From positions 62,001 through 126,000 of the forward strand of contig JAFUGG010000013.1 of NCBI GenBank assembly GCA_017469525.1: DNA of 64,000 nucleotides. The letters run 5' to 3'. Shown one piece after another: positions 51,637 to 60,199 of this stretch. Under the pieces are notes generated by a model that was not told where the DNA came from, did not search any database, and saw nothing but the letters and a program-made list of their open reading frames with translations. Each line of letters starts with the position of its first letter. The stretch's first letter is position 1. This DNA comes from Bacteroidaceae bacterium. GTDB lineage: Bacteria; Bacteroidota; Bacteroidia; Bacteroidales; Bacteroidaceae. The position numbers and the translations under genes were made by a program.

Positions 51637-53208
51637 ATGAGTACACAAACAGAAAAGATCAAGGAGCTTATGGAGCTCCGTGCCAAGGCCCGTATAGGCG
51701 GAGGCGAAAAAGCTATCGAGAAGCAGCACGAGAAAGGCAAGCTCACAGCTCGCGAACGTATCAATCTCCTGCTCGACGAAGGTAGCTTCGAGGAAATGGA
51801 CATGTTCGTGAAGCACCGTTGCACGAACTTCGGTATGGAGAAGAAGCAATATCTGGGCGACGGCGTCGTAACAGGTAGCGGCACAATTGGAGGTCGCCTG
51901 GTTTATGTCTTCGCACAGGACTTCACGGTTTCTGCTGGTTCTCTCTCCGAGATGCTGGCAAGCAAGATTTGCAAGGTGATGGACATCGCCATGAAGGTAG
52001 GTGCTCCCGTCATCGGTCTCAACGACTCAGGCGGTGCTCGTCTGCAGGAAGGCATCAACGCCCTGGCTGGCTATGCCGAAATCTTCCAGCGCAACATCAT
52101 GTCTTCTGGCGTCATTCCTCAGATTAGCGCCATCATGGGCCCGTGTGCAGGTGGTGCAGTTTACAGCCCTGCATTGACTGACTTCACCTTCATGGTTGAG
52201 GGCAGCAGCTATATGTTCCTTACGGGTCCCGGCCCCGTCAAGGCTGTCTTGGGCGAAGTCGTAACGCAGGAACAGCTGGGTGGTGCAAGTGTTCATGCCA
52301 CAAAGAGCGGCGTCACACACTTCACAGCCAAGAACGAGGAAGAGTGTATCGCTATGATCAAGCAACTCTTCTCTTACATTCCTCAGAACAACCTCGAGAA
52401 GACACCTCGCGTTGCCTGCACCGATCCCATCGACCGCATGGAGGATTACCTCAACGACATCATTCCCGACAACCCCAACATGCCTTACGACATGTATCAG
52501 GTGATTGCAGGCATCGTGGACAATGGCGAGTTCTTCGAGGTTCAGCCTAACTTCGCAAAGAACATCATCATCGGCTTCGCACGCTTCAACGGCCAGAGTG
52601 TCGGCATCGTAGCCAACCAGCCGAAGCAGTTGGCAGGTGTGCTCGACTGCAACAGCAGCCGCAAGGGCGCTCGCTTCGTTCGTTTCTGCGACGCATTCAA
52701 CATTCCTATTGTAACACTTGTTGACGTTCCCGGATTCCTTCCAGGCACAGCTCAGGAGTACAACGCAGTCATCTTGCATGGTGCCAAACTGCTGTACGCT
52801 TACGGCGAGGCAACTATTCCCAAAGTGACCGTCACCCTGCGCAAGAGCTATGGCGGCAGCCACATCGTGATGAGCTGTAAGCAACTTCGTGGTGACCTCA
52901 ACTATGCTTGGCCTTCAAGCGAGATTGCTGTGATGGGTGCAAGCGGTGCTGCAAGTGTGCTCTATGCCAAGGAGGCAAAGGCTCTGAAGGAAGAAGGCAA
53001 GGTGGAAGAAGCAAAGGCTTACATGGCCGAGAAGCAGAAGGAGTACGAAGACCTCTTCGCCAATCCTTATCAGGCAGCCAAGTACGGTTACATCGACGAT
53101 GTAATCGAGCCTCGCAACACCCGCTTCCGCATCATCCGTGCCCTGGCTCAGCTCGAGAATAAGAAACTTACTAACCCCGCCAAGAAGCACGGAAATATTC
53201 CTCTGTAA
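51637..53208 (+). CDS. mmdA: Methylmalonyl-CoA decarboxylase alpha subunit (carboxyltransferase)
   Basis: Biotin-dependent carboxyltransferase that moves the carboxyl group of methylmalonyl-CoA to the biotin carrier, leaving propionyl-CoA. The 523 residues hold the N and C crotonase-like halves: [37 protein letters not shown], and later [13 protein letters not shown] and [11 protein letters not shown]. It is the first gene of an mmdA-D-C-B operon, which makes the complete sodium-pumping decarboxylase of the succinate-propionate route. Propionyl-CoA carboxylase beta chains look alike, but the neighbours settle it. Confidence 0.94.
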   Translation: MSTQTEKIKELMELRAKARIGGGEKAIEKQHEKGKLTARERINLLLDEGSFEEMDMFVKHRCTNFGMEKKQYLGDGVVTGSGTIGGRLVYVFAQDFTVSAGSLSEMLASKICKVMDIAMKVGAPVIGLNDSGGARLQEGINALAGYAEIFQRNIMSSGVIPQISAIMGPCAGGAVYSPALTDFTFMVEGSSYMFLTGPGPVKAVLGEVVTQEQLGGASVHATKSGVTHFTAKNEEECIAMIKQLFSYIPQNNLEKTPRVACTDPIDRMEDYLNDIIPDNPNMPYDMYQVIAGIVDNGEFFEVQPNFAKNIIIGFARFNGQSVGIVANQPKQLAGVLDCNSSRKGARFVRFCDAFNIPIVTLVDVPGFLPGTAQEYNAVILHGAKLLYAYGEATIPKVTVTLRKSYGGSHIVMSCKQLRGDLNYAWPSSEIAVMGASGAASVLYAKEAKALKEEGKVEEAKAYMAEKQKEYEDLFANPYQAAKYGYIDDVIEPRNTRFRIIRALAQLENKKLTNPAKKHGNIPL

Positions 53209-53214
53209 AAGTTA

Positions 53215-53322
53215 TTTAGTCGTTTGGGAAATTAGTCGTTTAGTCGTTTGGGACAAATAGCAGGACGGCCACGACTAACTTCCCTAAACGACCAAACGAC
53301 CAAACCACTAAACGACCAAATT
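53215..53322. repeat. Inverted repeat of TAGTCGTTT words between mmdA and mmdD
   Basis: The left half repeats TTAGTCGTTTGGGA-like words, and the right half repeats their complement (CTAAACGACCAAACGACC). The two halves can form a long imperfect stem around a short centre (CAGGACGGCC). It fills almost the whole intercistronic gap. Confidence 0.75.
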
Positions 53323-53327
53323 AATAT

Positions 53328-53660
53328 ATGTATTTTCTTTCAATATCAGATCCGCAGATATGGCTCTTGGCAGGCATCTCCATCCTGGTTGTGTTCGCCA
53401 TCCTCATCATCCTGGTTCTCATTCTGGGCATCTTCACCGCTGTGGCTAAGAAAACAACAGCCAAGGCAAAGGCAGTGAAGAGTAGCATCGAGACCAGCTT
53501 GGAGGCAAAGAGCTTCGAGAAAGCCAGCGAAGAGGATAAGGCAGCCGTTGCGACGGCTCTCTATCTCTACTTCGAAGAGAGAGACAATCGCGAAAGCCGC
53601 GTCCTCACTATCGTTCCATATCCCTCTGCATGGGGAGCTCAGCTCAATCCAAGACTCTAA
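53328..53660 (+). CDS. Decarboxylase delta/gamma subunit (OadG-like)
   Basis: Small membrane subunit of 110 residues. One long hydrophobic helix near the N-terminus (WLLAGISILVVFAILIILVLILGIF) is followed by an Ala/Lys-rich linker and a C-terminal part with AVATALYLYFEE and the VLTIVPYPSAWGAQ ending, which matches OadG/MmdD-type subunits that tether the carboxyltransferase and biotin protein to the membrane pump. It lies between mmdA and the biotin-carrier gene. Confidence 0.8.
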   Translation: MYFLSISDPQIWLLAGISILVVFAILIILVLILGIFTAVAKKTTAKAKAVKSSIETSLEAKSFEKASEEDKAAVATALYLYFEERDNRESRVLTIVPYPSAWGAQLNPRL

Positions 53661-53694
53661 GAGAATTCAAAATTATTAAATTCAAAATTCAAAG

Positions 53695-54399
53695 ATGAAA
53701 GAATTCAAGTTTAAGATAGGTGGTCAGGACTATGCTGCCACCGTAGAAGACCTCAAGGACGGACAGATGAAAGTTACCGTCAACGGTCAGACCTATCAGG
53801 TAGAAGTTCCCCAAACAAAGGCTAAGGGTCCTCAGGTTGTTATGGCTCCTGCTGCTCCCGAGGCACAGACAGGCGGCAGCAAGAACGTCAACAGCGAACT
53901 GCCCGGCACAGTCACAAAGATTAACGTAAGCAACGGCCAGCATGTAAAGCGTGGCGATGTATTGCTCGTTATCGAAGCCATGAAGATGGCCAACGAGATT
54001 GTCAGCGAAGTGGATGGCACCGTTCAGCGTGTTGCCGTCACTCAGGGACAGAGCGTCAATCAGGGTGACTTGCTCGTCGAGATGGTTGCTGACTTCGAGG
54101 CAGCCAAGGCAGAGGTCACACCGAAGCCCGCTCCTGTCGCTCCTGCACCCGTTGCAGCACCTGCTCCTGCAGCAGCTCCAGCCGGAGCCAAGACTGTTAC
54201 TGCTCCTCTGCCTGGTACAATCACCAAGATTAACGTCAAGGTGGGCGACAGCGTTGGTGCAGGCGACACAGTCCTCCTGATGGAAGCCATGAAGATGGAG
54301 AATAATATAACTGCCGAGTTCGCAGGTACCGTCAAGGCTATCCTCGTTGAATCAGGCAATCAGGTACAAAGCGGACAGGCACTCGTCGAACTGGATTAG
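53695..54399 (+). CDS. mmdC: Biotin carrier subunit with two biotinyl domains
   Basis: Carries the carboxyl group from MmdA to the membrane pump MmdB. The usual form has one biotinyl domain of about 70 residues; this one, of 234 residues, has two. Each has the biotinylated lysine in EAMKM (near residues 97 and 202) and the LPGT(V/I)TKINV strand. A Pro/Ala hinge (APVAPAPVAAPAPAAAPAG) lies between them, and an N-terminal segment of about 60 residues precedes the first. Both lysine sites look intact. Confidence 0.93.
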   Translation: MKEFKFKIGGQDYAATVEDLKDGQMKVTVNGQTYQVEVPQTKAKGPQVVMAPAAPEAQTGGSKNVNSELPGTVTKINVSNGQHVKRGDVLLVIEAMKMANEIVSEVDGTVQRVAVTQGQSVNQGDLLVEMVADFEAAKAEVTPKPAPVAPAPVAAPAPAAAPAGAKTVTAPLPGTITKINVKVGDSVGAGDTVLLMEAMKMENNITAEFAGTVKAILVESGNQVQSGQALVELD

Positions 54400-54421
54400 A
54401 TAATATGGAGGTAGGTGGTGA

Positions 54422-54506
54422 GTGGTTAGAAGTTAGAGAATACCTTTGGCCACAACATCAGCAGCCCAAACATTTCTCTAACACCTAACCTCTAACCCCT
54501 AACCAC
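54422..54506. repeat. Inverted repeat between mmdC and mmdB
   Basis: GTGGTTAGAAGTTAGAGAA (54422-54440) faces TTCTCTAACACCTAACC and CTAACCCCTAACCAC (54474-54506). The right side repeats the CTAACC word four times. It forms an imperfect stem in the mRNA between two subunit genes. Confidence 0.75.
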
Positions 54507-54522
54507 TATAAACTGAATACAA

Positions 54523-55797
54523 ATGAAAAAGTACATTAGTATGTTCCTTCTCCTGCTGGTAGCCACTCCCTTGATGGCTGCAGATTTCAATCTGGAGGAG
54601 GGTCTGAATAAGTTCTTCAACGAGATGGGCTTCGTCACTTTCTTCGTGCAGGAAGAAGGTTGGAAGAATGCCGTCATGATTCTCATCGGCTGCTTCCTGC
54701 TCTATTTAGCCATCAAGAAAGAGTACGAGCCTCTGCTTCTTCTGCCGATTGCCTTCGGCATGATTCTGAGCAACCTGCCCGGTGCCGGTTTGTTCGACTC
54801 TGATATGTGGAACAATGAGTTCCTCAATCCCAACAGCCCCAACTATCACAGCTACGGCTACGTCATGGCTCACGGAGGTCTGCTCGATGTCCTGTACATC
54901 GGTGTGAAGGCAGGTGTCTATCCATGCCTTATCTTCCTTGGCGTTGGCGCTATGACCGACTTCGGTCCGCTGATTGCCAATCCCAAGAGCCTGCTTCTCG
55001 GCGCTGCTGCCCAGCTGGGCATCTTCGCTACCTTCCTGGTAACACAGATTGACATCTTCGGCTTTACTGCTGCCCAGTCGGCTTCTATCGGCATCATTGG
55101 CGGTGCAGATGGTCCCACGGCTATCTTCCTGACGTCGAAACTTGCGCCTGAGCTGCTCGGTCCTATCGCTGTGGCTGCTTACAGCTACATGGCCCTTGTT
55201 CCGGTCATTCAGCCTCCCATCATGCGTGCCCTCACCACTGAGAAGGAGCGCAAGATTCGCATGAGCCAGCTCCGCACGGTTAGCAAGAAGGAGAAGATTA
55301 TCTTCCCCATCGTTGTGGCTATCGTAGTGAGTCTGATTGTTCCCTCTGCCGGTACGCTTATCGGCTGTTTGATGCTCGGTAACCTCTTCAAGGAGAGTGG
55401 AGTAGTGGAGCGTCTGAGCAAGGCTGCACAGAACGAGCTGAACAACATCGTCGTCATCATGCTGGGTGTTACTGTTGGTGCAACAGCTACCGCAAGTGCC
55501 TTCCTGAACTTCCAGACCATCGCCATTCTTTGTGTCGGCATCATAGCCTTCGGCATTGGCTCGGCAGGTGGCGTCCTGATGGCAAAGATTATGAACCTCT
55601 TCCTGAAGGAAAAGATTAACCCCCTCATCGGTAGTGCAGGCGTCAGTGCCGTACCTATGGCTGCCCGTGTCAGTCAGGTGGAAGGTCAGAAGGCCGACCC
55701 GCGCAACTTCCTGCTGATGCATGCCATGGGTCCCAATGTGGCAGGCGTCATTGGTAGTGCCGTTGCTGCAGGCATCCTGCTCAGCTTCTGCGGATAA
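54523..55797 (+). CDS. mmdB: Sodium-translocating decarboxylase beta subunit
   Basis: Membrane subunit that releases CO2 from carboxybiotin and exports sodium ions. The 424 residues have a signal-like first helix, about ten further helices, and the conserved blocks [36 protein letters not shown] and [16 protein letters not shown], where the sodium-path Asp and the Ser/Arg residues lie. It is the last gene of the operon. The last 54 bases have a decayed second copy at 57751-57803. Confidence 0.95.
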   Translation: MKKYISMFLLLLVATPLMAADFNLEEGLNKFFNEMGFVTFFVQEEGWKNAVMILIGCFLLYLAIKKEYEPLLLLPIAFGMILSNLPGAGLFDSDMWNNEFLNPNSPNYHSYGYVMAHGGLLDVLYIGVKAGVYPCLIFLGVGAMTDFGPLIANPKSLLLGAAAQLGIFATFLVTQIDIFGFTAAQSASIGIIGGADGPTAIFLTSKLAPELLGPIAVAAYSYMALVPVIQPPIMRALTTEKERKIRMSQLRTVSKKEKIIFPIVVAIVVSLIVPSAGTLIGCLMLGNLFKESGVVERLSKAAQNELNNIVVIMLGVTVGATATASAFLNFQTIAILCVGIIAFGIGSAGGVLMAKIMNLFLKEKINPLIGSAGVSAVPMAARVSQVEGQKADPRNFLLMHAMGPNVAGVIGSAVAAGILLSFCG

Positions 55798-55818
55798 TAT
55801 ATAATAATGTATAGATTA

Positions 55819-55848
55819 TAGCTGGCAGCCGCGTGTGGCTGCCAGCTA
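55819..55848 (+). terminator. Hairpin after mmdB
   Basis: TAGCTGGCAGCC pairs perfectly with GGCTGCCAGCTA around a 6-base loop, 22 bases after the mmdB stop. The following bases are T-rich but interrupted (ATGCTTTGCTTTC), so it is a weaker terminator than the one at 57830. Confidence 0.65.
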
Positions 55849-55875
55849 TGCTTTGCTTTCAATCTTTATCTTTCT

Positions 55876-56292
55876 GTGATTAAGTTCCTCAATCGTTTCT
55901 TCACTATTGCCGCACTTCTATGTGGCTTGCTTGGCTTCGGGATTGGAGTCAAGGCACAAGTCGCCTGCCATGATGAGCAGAAGAATGAGGAACAAATCAA
56001 GGAGGCAGACGGCTTCTTGAGGCAAGTGGCAGAAGAGCCGCAGAGCCCTGTCCGCCTATCTTTGTGCTCGCGTCACTCTTCCAATCGCATTGCCTCATCC
56101 CGTTCCAGCCGTGTGCAGACGACTCATGGCGGCAGAACGAACCACACTCATGGTCGTGTACAGACCGACGTATTATCTTACCTTCATAGATATTTGCCCC
56201 TTGGCGATGTTTCTTCCAAGTTGTCGTCAGCATGGGCTTTTGCGTCTCCGCGCCTTTATTATGTCATTGCGCTGAGGCGTCTTCTGTGTTAG
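55876..56292 (+). CDS. Hypothetical protein, possible signal peptide
   Basis: Open frame of 138 residues from a GTG. The N-terminus looks like a real signal peptide or membrane anchor (FFTIAALLCGLLGFGIGVKA). The rest is Ser/Arg/His-rich with a final YYVIALRRLLC, an ending I associate loosely with small Bacteroidales proteins of unknown role. It lies in the segment bordered by the mmdB end and its copy. It may be a true small gene or a chance frame. Confidence 0.42.
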   Translation: MIKFLNRFFTIAALLCGLLGFGIGVKAQVACHDEQKNEEQIKEADGFLRQVAEEPQSPVRLSLCSRHSSNRIASSRSSRVQTTHGGRTNHTHGRVQTDVLSYLHRYLPLGDVSSKLSSAWAFASPRLYYVIALRRLLC

Positions 56293-56352
56293 CGAGCTGT
56301 TTTCCTTACGAGATTGAGAAAACAGTTATCACTAATATAGAAAAGAAAATCT

Positions 56353-57318
56353 ATGTTCCTTTATATGTTGTACGCCTTGGCGGGTGCTACACTTGTCCTC
56401 GTTGGTGCAGACAGACTGACCGATGGGGCAGCAAGTTTAGCAGTTCGTCTTGGCATATCCGAGATGGTTATTGGGCTGACGATAGTTGCGTTTGGTACAT
56501 CGCTTCCCGAATTCATCGTGAGCTTTCTGGCATGCATGTCGAGTGACAGTTCCCGGGTGGCAATTAGCGTGAGCAACATTGTTGGCAGCAACCTCTTCAA
56601 TACATTGCTCATTGCGGGTGCATCGGCAGCTGCAGCTCCTATTGCCTGCTCTGCTGCCACAGTTCATAAGGACATTCCTCTGTGCCTGCTGGCCAGTGTT
56701 GTCCTGTCGGCTTTGACACTTGACGGACTTGTTTCGGGCGAGTCAACAGACGTGCTTACACGAGGCGACGGAATAGTCCTGCTATGCTTCTTTGCGATAT
56801 TCATGGCCTATTCCATCAGCCTTGCGAGGCAGAAGCAGACAGTTACTAGGCAGACATCACCGATGTCTTCACTTCGCATAACATTGTTTATCGTGCTGGG
56901 ACTTGCAGCATTGATAGGTGGCGGAGAACTGTTTGTCGAAGGAGCATGTGGCATAGCACGTCTGGCGGGAGTGAGCGAGACCATAATCGGTCTGACACTT
57001 GTTGCCGGAGGTACCAGCCTGCCCGAACTTGCCACCAGCATCGTTTCTGCCCGTAAAGGGCAGAGTGCACTTGCCATAGGCAATGTCGTTGGCAGTAACA
57101 TCTTCAATATCTTCTTCATCCTGGGTGTATGTGCAAGCGTGGAGACACTTCCCGCGGCAGGACTGACTACTATGGACTTCACTACACTCATAGCAAGTGC
57201 TTTGCTTCTATGGGTGTTCTCGTGCAGTAGCCGGAGGCTGTCGCGATGGGAAGGATGGGTCATGATGTTGGCATACGCACTATACTTAGGATGGTTGACA
57301 ATCAATAGTATTCATTAA
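56353..57318 (+). CDS. Calcium/sodium antiporter (CaCA family)
   Basis: Inner-membrane cation exchanger of 321 residues with two inverted halves of about five helices each. Both alpha-repeat motifs are present: VAFGTSLPEFIVS with VGSNLFNTLL, and AGGTSLPELATS with VGSNIFNIFF. It lies behind the sodium-pumping decarboxylase operon, which could supply the sodium gradient it uses, though it sits in a separate inserted-looking segment. Confidence 0.95.
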   Translation: MFLYMLYALAGATLVLVGADRLTDGAASLAVRLGISEMVIGLTIVAFGTSLPEFIVSFLACMSSDSSRVAISVSNIVGSNLFNTLLIAGASAAAAPIACSAATVHKDIPLCLLASVVLSALTLDGLVSGESTDVLTRGDGIVLLCFFAIFMAYSISLARQKQTVTRQTSPMSSLRITLFIVLGLAALIGGGELFVEGACGIARLAGVSETIIGLTLVAGGTSLPELATSIVSARKGQSALAIGNVVGSNIFNIFFILGVCASVETLPAAGLTTMDFTTLIASALLLWVFSCSSRRLSRWEGWVMMLAYALYLGWLTINSIH

Positions 57319-57331
57319 ACAAGTAACAACA

Positions 57332-57736
57332 ATGGCAAATATCAAGAATCTGCATATGTGGAACAACATCTGCTCCGATGCCCGTATTGGCATAAAGAAA
57401 ACAATGTTCGGACTGTTCAGTACAGTCATTTACACGCCGACCGGCAGTCCGGTCGATGCCGTTCAGCTCGAGTATTCGCATGCTGATGGCAACCGTATGA
57501 ACCAAATCCTCAGTACTTCGTCCGAGGAGATGGCAAAACTTATGGCAGAATTCCGTCCCAAGCCACAGCTCAACGGCAATTATCTGGCCGAAGTATGTCA
57601 CTCTCGCGACGGCGCCTTTCTGGCCGTCAGACTCTATCAGTTCAGCCAGCTGAACTATGTTCCCGTGTCGGATGTCCTCGTTTTTGAAGGCGAGCAGGCA
57701 CGGACAGTCAGGGAAATGTTCCTTCGGAAGGGATAA
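57332..57736 (+). CDS. Conserved-looking hypothetical protein
   Basis: Soluble protein of 134 residues, 13 bases after the exchanger gene and so probably co-transcribed with it. No signal peptide or membrane segment. It looks like a compact mixed alpha/beta protein (FGLFSTVIYTPTGSPVDAVQLEY, YLAEVCHSRDGAFLAVRLYQF, VSDVLVFEGEQA). I do not recognise the family. Confidence 0.6.
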   Translation: MANIKNLHMWNNICSDARIGIKKTMFGLFSTVIYTPTGSPVDAVQLEYSHADGNRMNQILSTSSEEMAKLMAEFRPKPQLNGNYLAEVCHSRDGAFLAVRLYQFSQLNYVPVSDVLVFEGEQARTVREMFLRKG

Positions 57737-57750
57737 GTTCTATGACTATA

Positions 57751-57803
57751 GGCTTCACCGTAGTGCTGTGGCAGCAAGTATCCTGCTCAGCTTCTGCGGA
57801 TAA
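57751..57803 (+). pseudogene. Decayed copy of the mmdB 3' end
   Basis: The last 24 bases (ATCCTGCTCAGCTTC through CGGATAA) are identical to the end of mmdB including its stop codon, and the 29 bases before them match at most positions with one deleted base. There is no gene body. With the true mmdB end at 55744-55797 it forms a direct repeat around a 1.95-kb segment. Confidence 0.85.
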
Positions 57804-57829
57804 GCCACAATAACGACATCCGACTCTTA

Positions 57830-57872
57830 CTGCCCGAAGGTCTTAAAGTTAAGATCCTCGGGCAGTTTTTTT
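57830..57872 (+). terminator. Strong intrinsic terminator
   Basis: CTGCCCGAAGGTCTTAA pairs with TTAAGATCCTCGGGCAG (two G-T pairs) around a 2-base centre, followed by seven T. It lies 27 bases after the mmdB-end copy, where a terminator for the original mmd operon would be expected. Confidence 0.85.
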
Positions 57873-57884
57873 CCCATTCATCGA

Positions 57885-58385
57885 TTACACTTCGCAGTCA
57901 CCATCAAAGCTGATGCTGTCGCGACTCTGGCCACGAACCCGAATATACGCAGTACCGGAGTCATAGATGTCAAGCAGGTAATGGTAGGTGTCCTCCTTCG
58001 TCCTCACCGCCAGTTCTATTCTGGTCAGCCTCTTTTTAGGGCGAGTCTCATGGTAGCTGACAATGGGGGCTTCAAAGTTCAAGTTCTCAGAGGAGAATGT
58101 GGCAGTCTGATACACCTGTCCCATGTAGGGCAAACAGCTCACCAGCCTATCACCCTTAATCTCCAGATAGAAGCCATAGGATAGAGTTCGAGAAGTATAA
58201 CGAACCGGGTTCATTGTGCGCACATTAATACGCAGCTGCTTGTTAGCCAGAGCTTCTGTCACAGCCTTTTTTGTCTCTGCTGCATGTTCGGCACTTGACT
58301 GAGAATTTGCGCACCCCCATGTCAGCAGCGTAATCACTACGAAGACTATACCCGCTATGGGAAACAATTCCTGTTGGTTGTCCAT
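57885..58385 (-). CDS. DUF4251 domain protein, membrane-anchored
   Basis: Protein of 166 residues. A hydrophobic segment ending in a cysteine (GIVFVVITLLTWGCANSQ) suggests a lipoprotein signal behind a short N-terminal extension. The rest fits DUF4251: RINVRTMNPVRYTSRTLSYGFYLEIKGD, VSCLPYMGQVYQ, and LNFEAPIVSY followed by strand repeats. The domain's function is not known. It follows the small gene at 58385-58702 with a 1-base overlap. Confidence 0.75.
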   Translation of the reverse strand: MDNQQELFPIAGIVFVVITLLTWGCANSQSSAEHAAETKKAVTEALANKQLRINVRTMNPVRYTSRTLSYGFYLEIKGDRLVSCLPYMGQVYQTATFSSENLNFEAPIVSYHETRPKKRLTRIELAVRTKEDTYHYLLDIYDSGTAYIRVRGQSRDSISFDGDCEV

Positions 58386-58702
58386 TAGTAATATTCTATT
58401 TTCAGTTCATCAGACACATTGAAGTCCTCGTGGAAGGCATCATTATAGACATAAACGATGCGAAGCCCACGATACGATACAGACACCTTCAGCGTGTCAA
58501 GCAAATGCCAGCGAGGCCTTCCGAAGTCATACGAAGCACGGTCAAGAACGAGACGGCCAGTTGTCCAATCGAATTGGTAGTATCCACCACCGATGCATTG
58601 GTCATCCCCAAGTAGCAGGTCCTTATGCTGGCTCACCATGCCTAAGCGCAGATAACCATCCATCGTAATAATAAACTTCGGCTGTTCCATGTCATTAGTC
58701 AA
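58385..58702 (-). CDS. Small hypothetical protein
   Basis: Protein of 105 residues, mostly beta strands by eye (YLRLGMVSQHKDLLLGDDQCIGGGYYQFDWTTG is one of the sections), with no signal peptide and no recognised family. It is translationally coupled to the DUF4251 gene downstream. The first Met may be MTNDMEQ or MEQPKF. Confidence 0.55.
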   Translation of the reverse strand: MTNDMEQPKFIITMDGYLRLGMVSQHKDLLLGDDQCIGGGYYQFDWTTGRLVLDRASYDFGRPRWHLLDTLKVSVSYRGLRIVYVYNDAFHEDFNVSDELKIEYY

Positions 58703-58732
58703 AGGCTATAAAATCCCAAAGTGGATTTCCTG

Positions 58733-59182
58733 TCATACGCTTCTTCTGTCTAAAAGACGAGTGAATAAGGTTAAAGCATCCTTCATTATTTCATTATGGT
58801 CAAAAGCCAAGGGAGGCAGCGCATCGATGGGGAACCACTGAGCTTTTGCTGCATCGTCCTGCCCGCAGACATCAGCAGGGGCATCAAGGGTGGCAAGATA
58901 TGCTACAGTAATCGTCCTTCCCCGAGGGTCGCGATTCACTTTCGAGTAGGCACCAATCTGATAGATGGAAGAAACCTTCAGACATGTTTCCTCCTCCAGT
59001 TCACGGATGGCACATTGTTCCGCTGTTTCATCCATGTTCATAAACCCGCCAGGGAAAGCCCAATGCCCCTTGAATGGGTCGGAGCCACGTTCAATGAGTA
59101 GGACATGAGGCGTAGTTTCCTTAGTCATCACCACGCAGTCAGCAGTAACAGCCGGACGGGGGTATTTATATGTGAATTCCAT
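58733..59182 (-). CDS. NUDIX hydrolase
   Basis: Cytosolic hydrolase of nucleoside diphosphate derivatives, 149 residues. The Nudix box is complete from GGFMNMDETAEQCA to IRELEEET, and the flanking WAFPGG and the RDPRGRTITVAYLA strand fit the ADP-ribose/NADH-type group in Bacteroidota. The exact substrate is open. It has a TAACTTTG promoter box 33 bases upstream. Confidence 0.9.
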   Translation of the reverse strand: MEFTYKYPRPAVTADCVVMTKETTPHVLLIERGSDPFKGHWAFPGGFMNMDETAEQCAIRELEEETCLKVSSIYQIGAYSKVNRDPRGRTITVAYLATLDAPADVCGQDDAAKAQWFPIDALPPLAFDHNEIMKDALTLFTRLLDRRSV

Positions 59183-59214
59183 ATAATTTGTGCGTGCGAA
59201 TTTGTATATCGGTA

Positions 59215-59222
59215 CAAAGTTA
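59215..59222 (-). promoter_or_regulatory. -7 box of NUDIX gene promoter
   Basis: TAACTTTG on the minus strand, 33 bases before the start codon. Confidence 0.6.
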
Positions 59223-59281
59223 GTAAATTATCGTTATAATTTGAAAGCGCAAAGGTATTTTTCATTACATAATAATTAATT

Positions 59282-59339
59282 TTAACGTGAGTTCGATGAA
59301 ATTAGCTTGTCAAATGCTAATTCGTCGAACTCACGTTAA
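59282..59339. repeat. Two-step hairpin next to array G
   Basis: TTAACGTGAGTTCGA (59282-59296) pairs perfectly with TCGAACTCACGTTAA (59325-59339). After a short mismatch the inner ATTAGC pairs with GCTAAT. The two-step design (15-bp outer, 6-bp inner stem) is the same as hairpin 1 of array A. A diverged copy of the right arm, AATTCGTCGAATTGACGTTA, lies at 59931-59950, beyond the array. Confidence 0.85.
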
Positions 59340-59639
59340 TGAGTGAAATTCGTGACTTTTATTTCTGACGCTTGCAATTTGAAGTGCCATTCTGGTACTT
59401 TGACAAAATGAAAGCATTTCGGCAGTTTTGCTTACAGGTGACTTTTTCCAGAACGCGTCAGAATCGCTTCTTTTGCCTCCGACCTTGTTTTTCGCCCCCC
59501 GAGCAAAAATATGGGCTTAAATCGAAGACGACTCCTCAACTGACTTTGCCTCAGTACGTTAGAAGAACATCCGCACGACTGCCATTTTATTCCGACTCGT
59601 CATTTTGCTATTTGTGGATGGCAAAATAGGCCGTTTTGA

Positions 59640-59793
59640 CCCGAAATTGCACACTTTTCGATGTAAAGCTTCCACCAATTTCACACGAGAAGTTTTCGAA
59701 CGCGACACGTGAACTTTTCAAACTTCACGTGTGAACTTTTGAAAAGCCTCACGTCGAGTCAGCAAAATCGACGTGAAAAGCGCTCTTTTTCGA
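59640..59793. repeat. 22-base array G (7 units, probably longer)
   Basis: Seven 22-base frames start at 59640, 59662, 59684, 59706, 59728, 59750 and 59772. Most begin with CACG or CGTG and end in CGA or TCA; units 4 and 5 share GTGAACTTTT. The frame can be extended to about 59574 and 59837 with weaker units. The gap 59183-60199 otherwise holds the NUDIX promoter, the hairpin at 59282, its arm copy at 59931, and no gene I would defend. Confidence 0.82.
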
Positions 59794-60199
59794 TACTTTT
59801 CAGCGTGTGCAATTTCTGACACTTTGACAGCATTTTATGTATTTTTGCTTACATTATCACACATGATGCATGGCATTTTCAGCCTTACATCCCAGAATAT
59901 CCTATAACCACGATTTACGCATAAATATTAAATTCGTCGAATTGACGTTAATTTTATGTTCTCAAATCTATATAATCCGTTACTTCCTACTCGGAAATTC
60001 AAGATGAAATTGTTATATCTTTCATTTCTTTTTTGTTGAAACGGACGGAAGATGAACTGTAATGTGCCTCACAGTTCTTGTATTAGTATGTGTCTTGTGC
60101 CATATCATGAAACCTTTTGACCTTGGCTACACCTTGGATTTTGGAGAAGATTAATAGCTCAATAGTTTAAAAAGCTTATGAGTTTCGGCCGCACTTTTT

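Noticed and set aside
59372..59629. 85-residue plus-strand frame
   Set aside because: Lies in the degenerate part of array G; no start signal and no protein-like composition.
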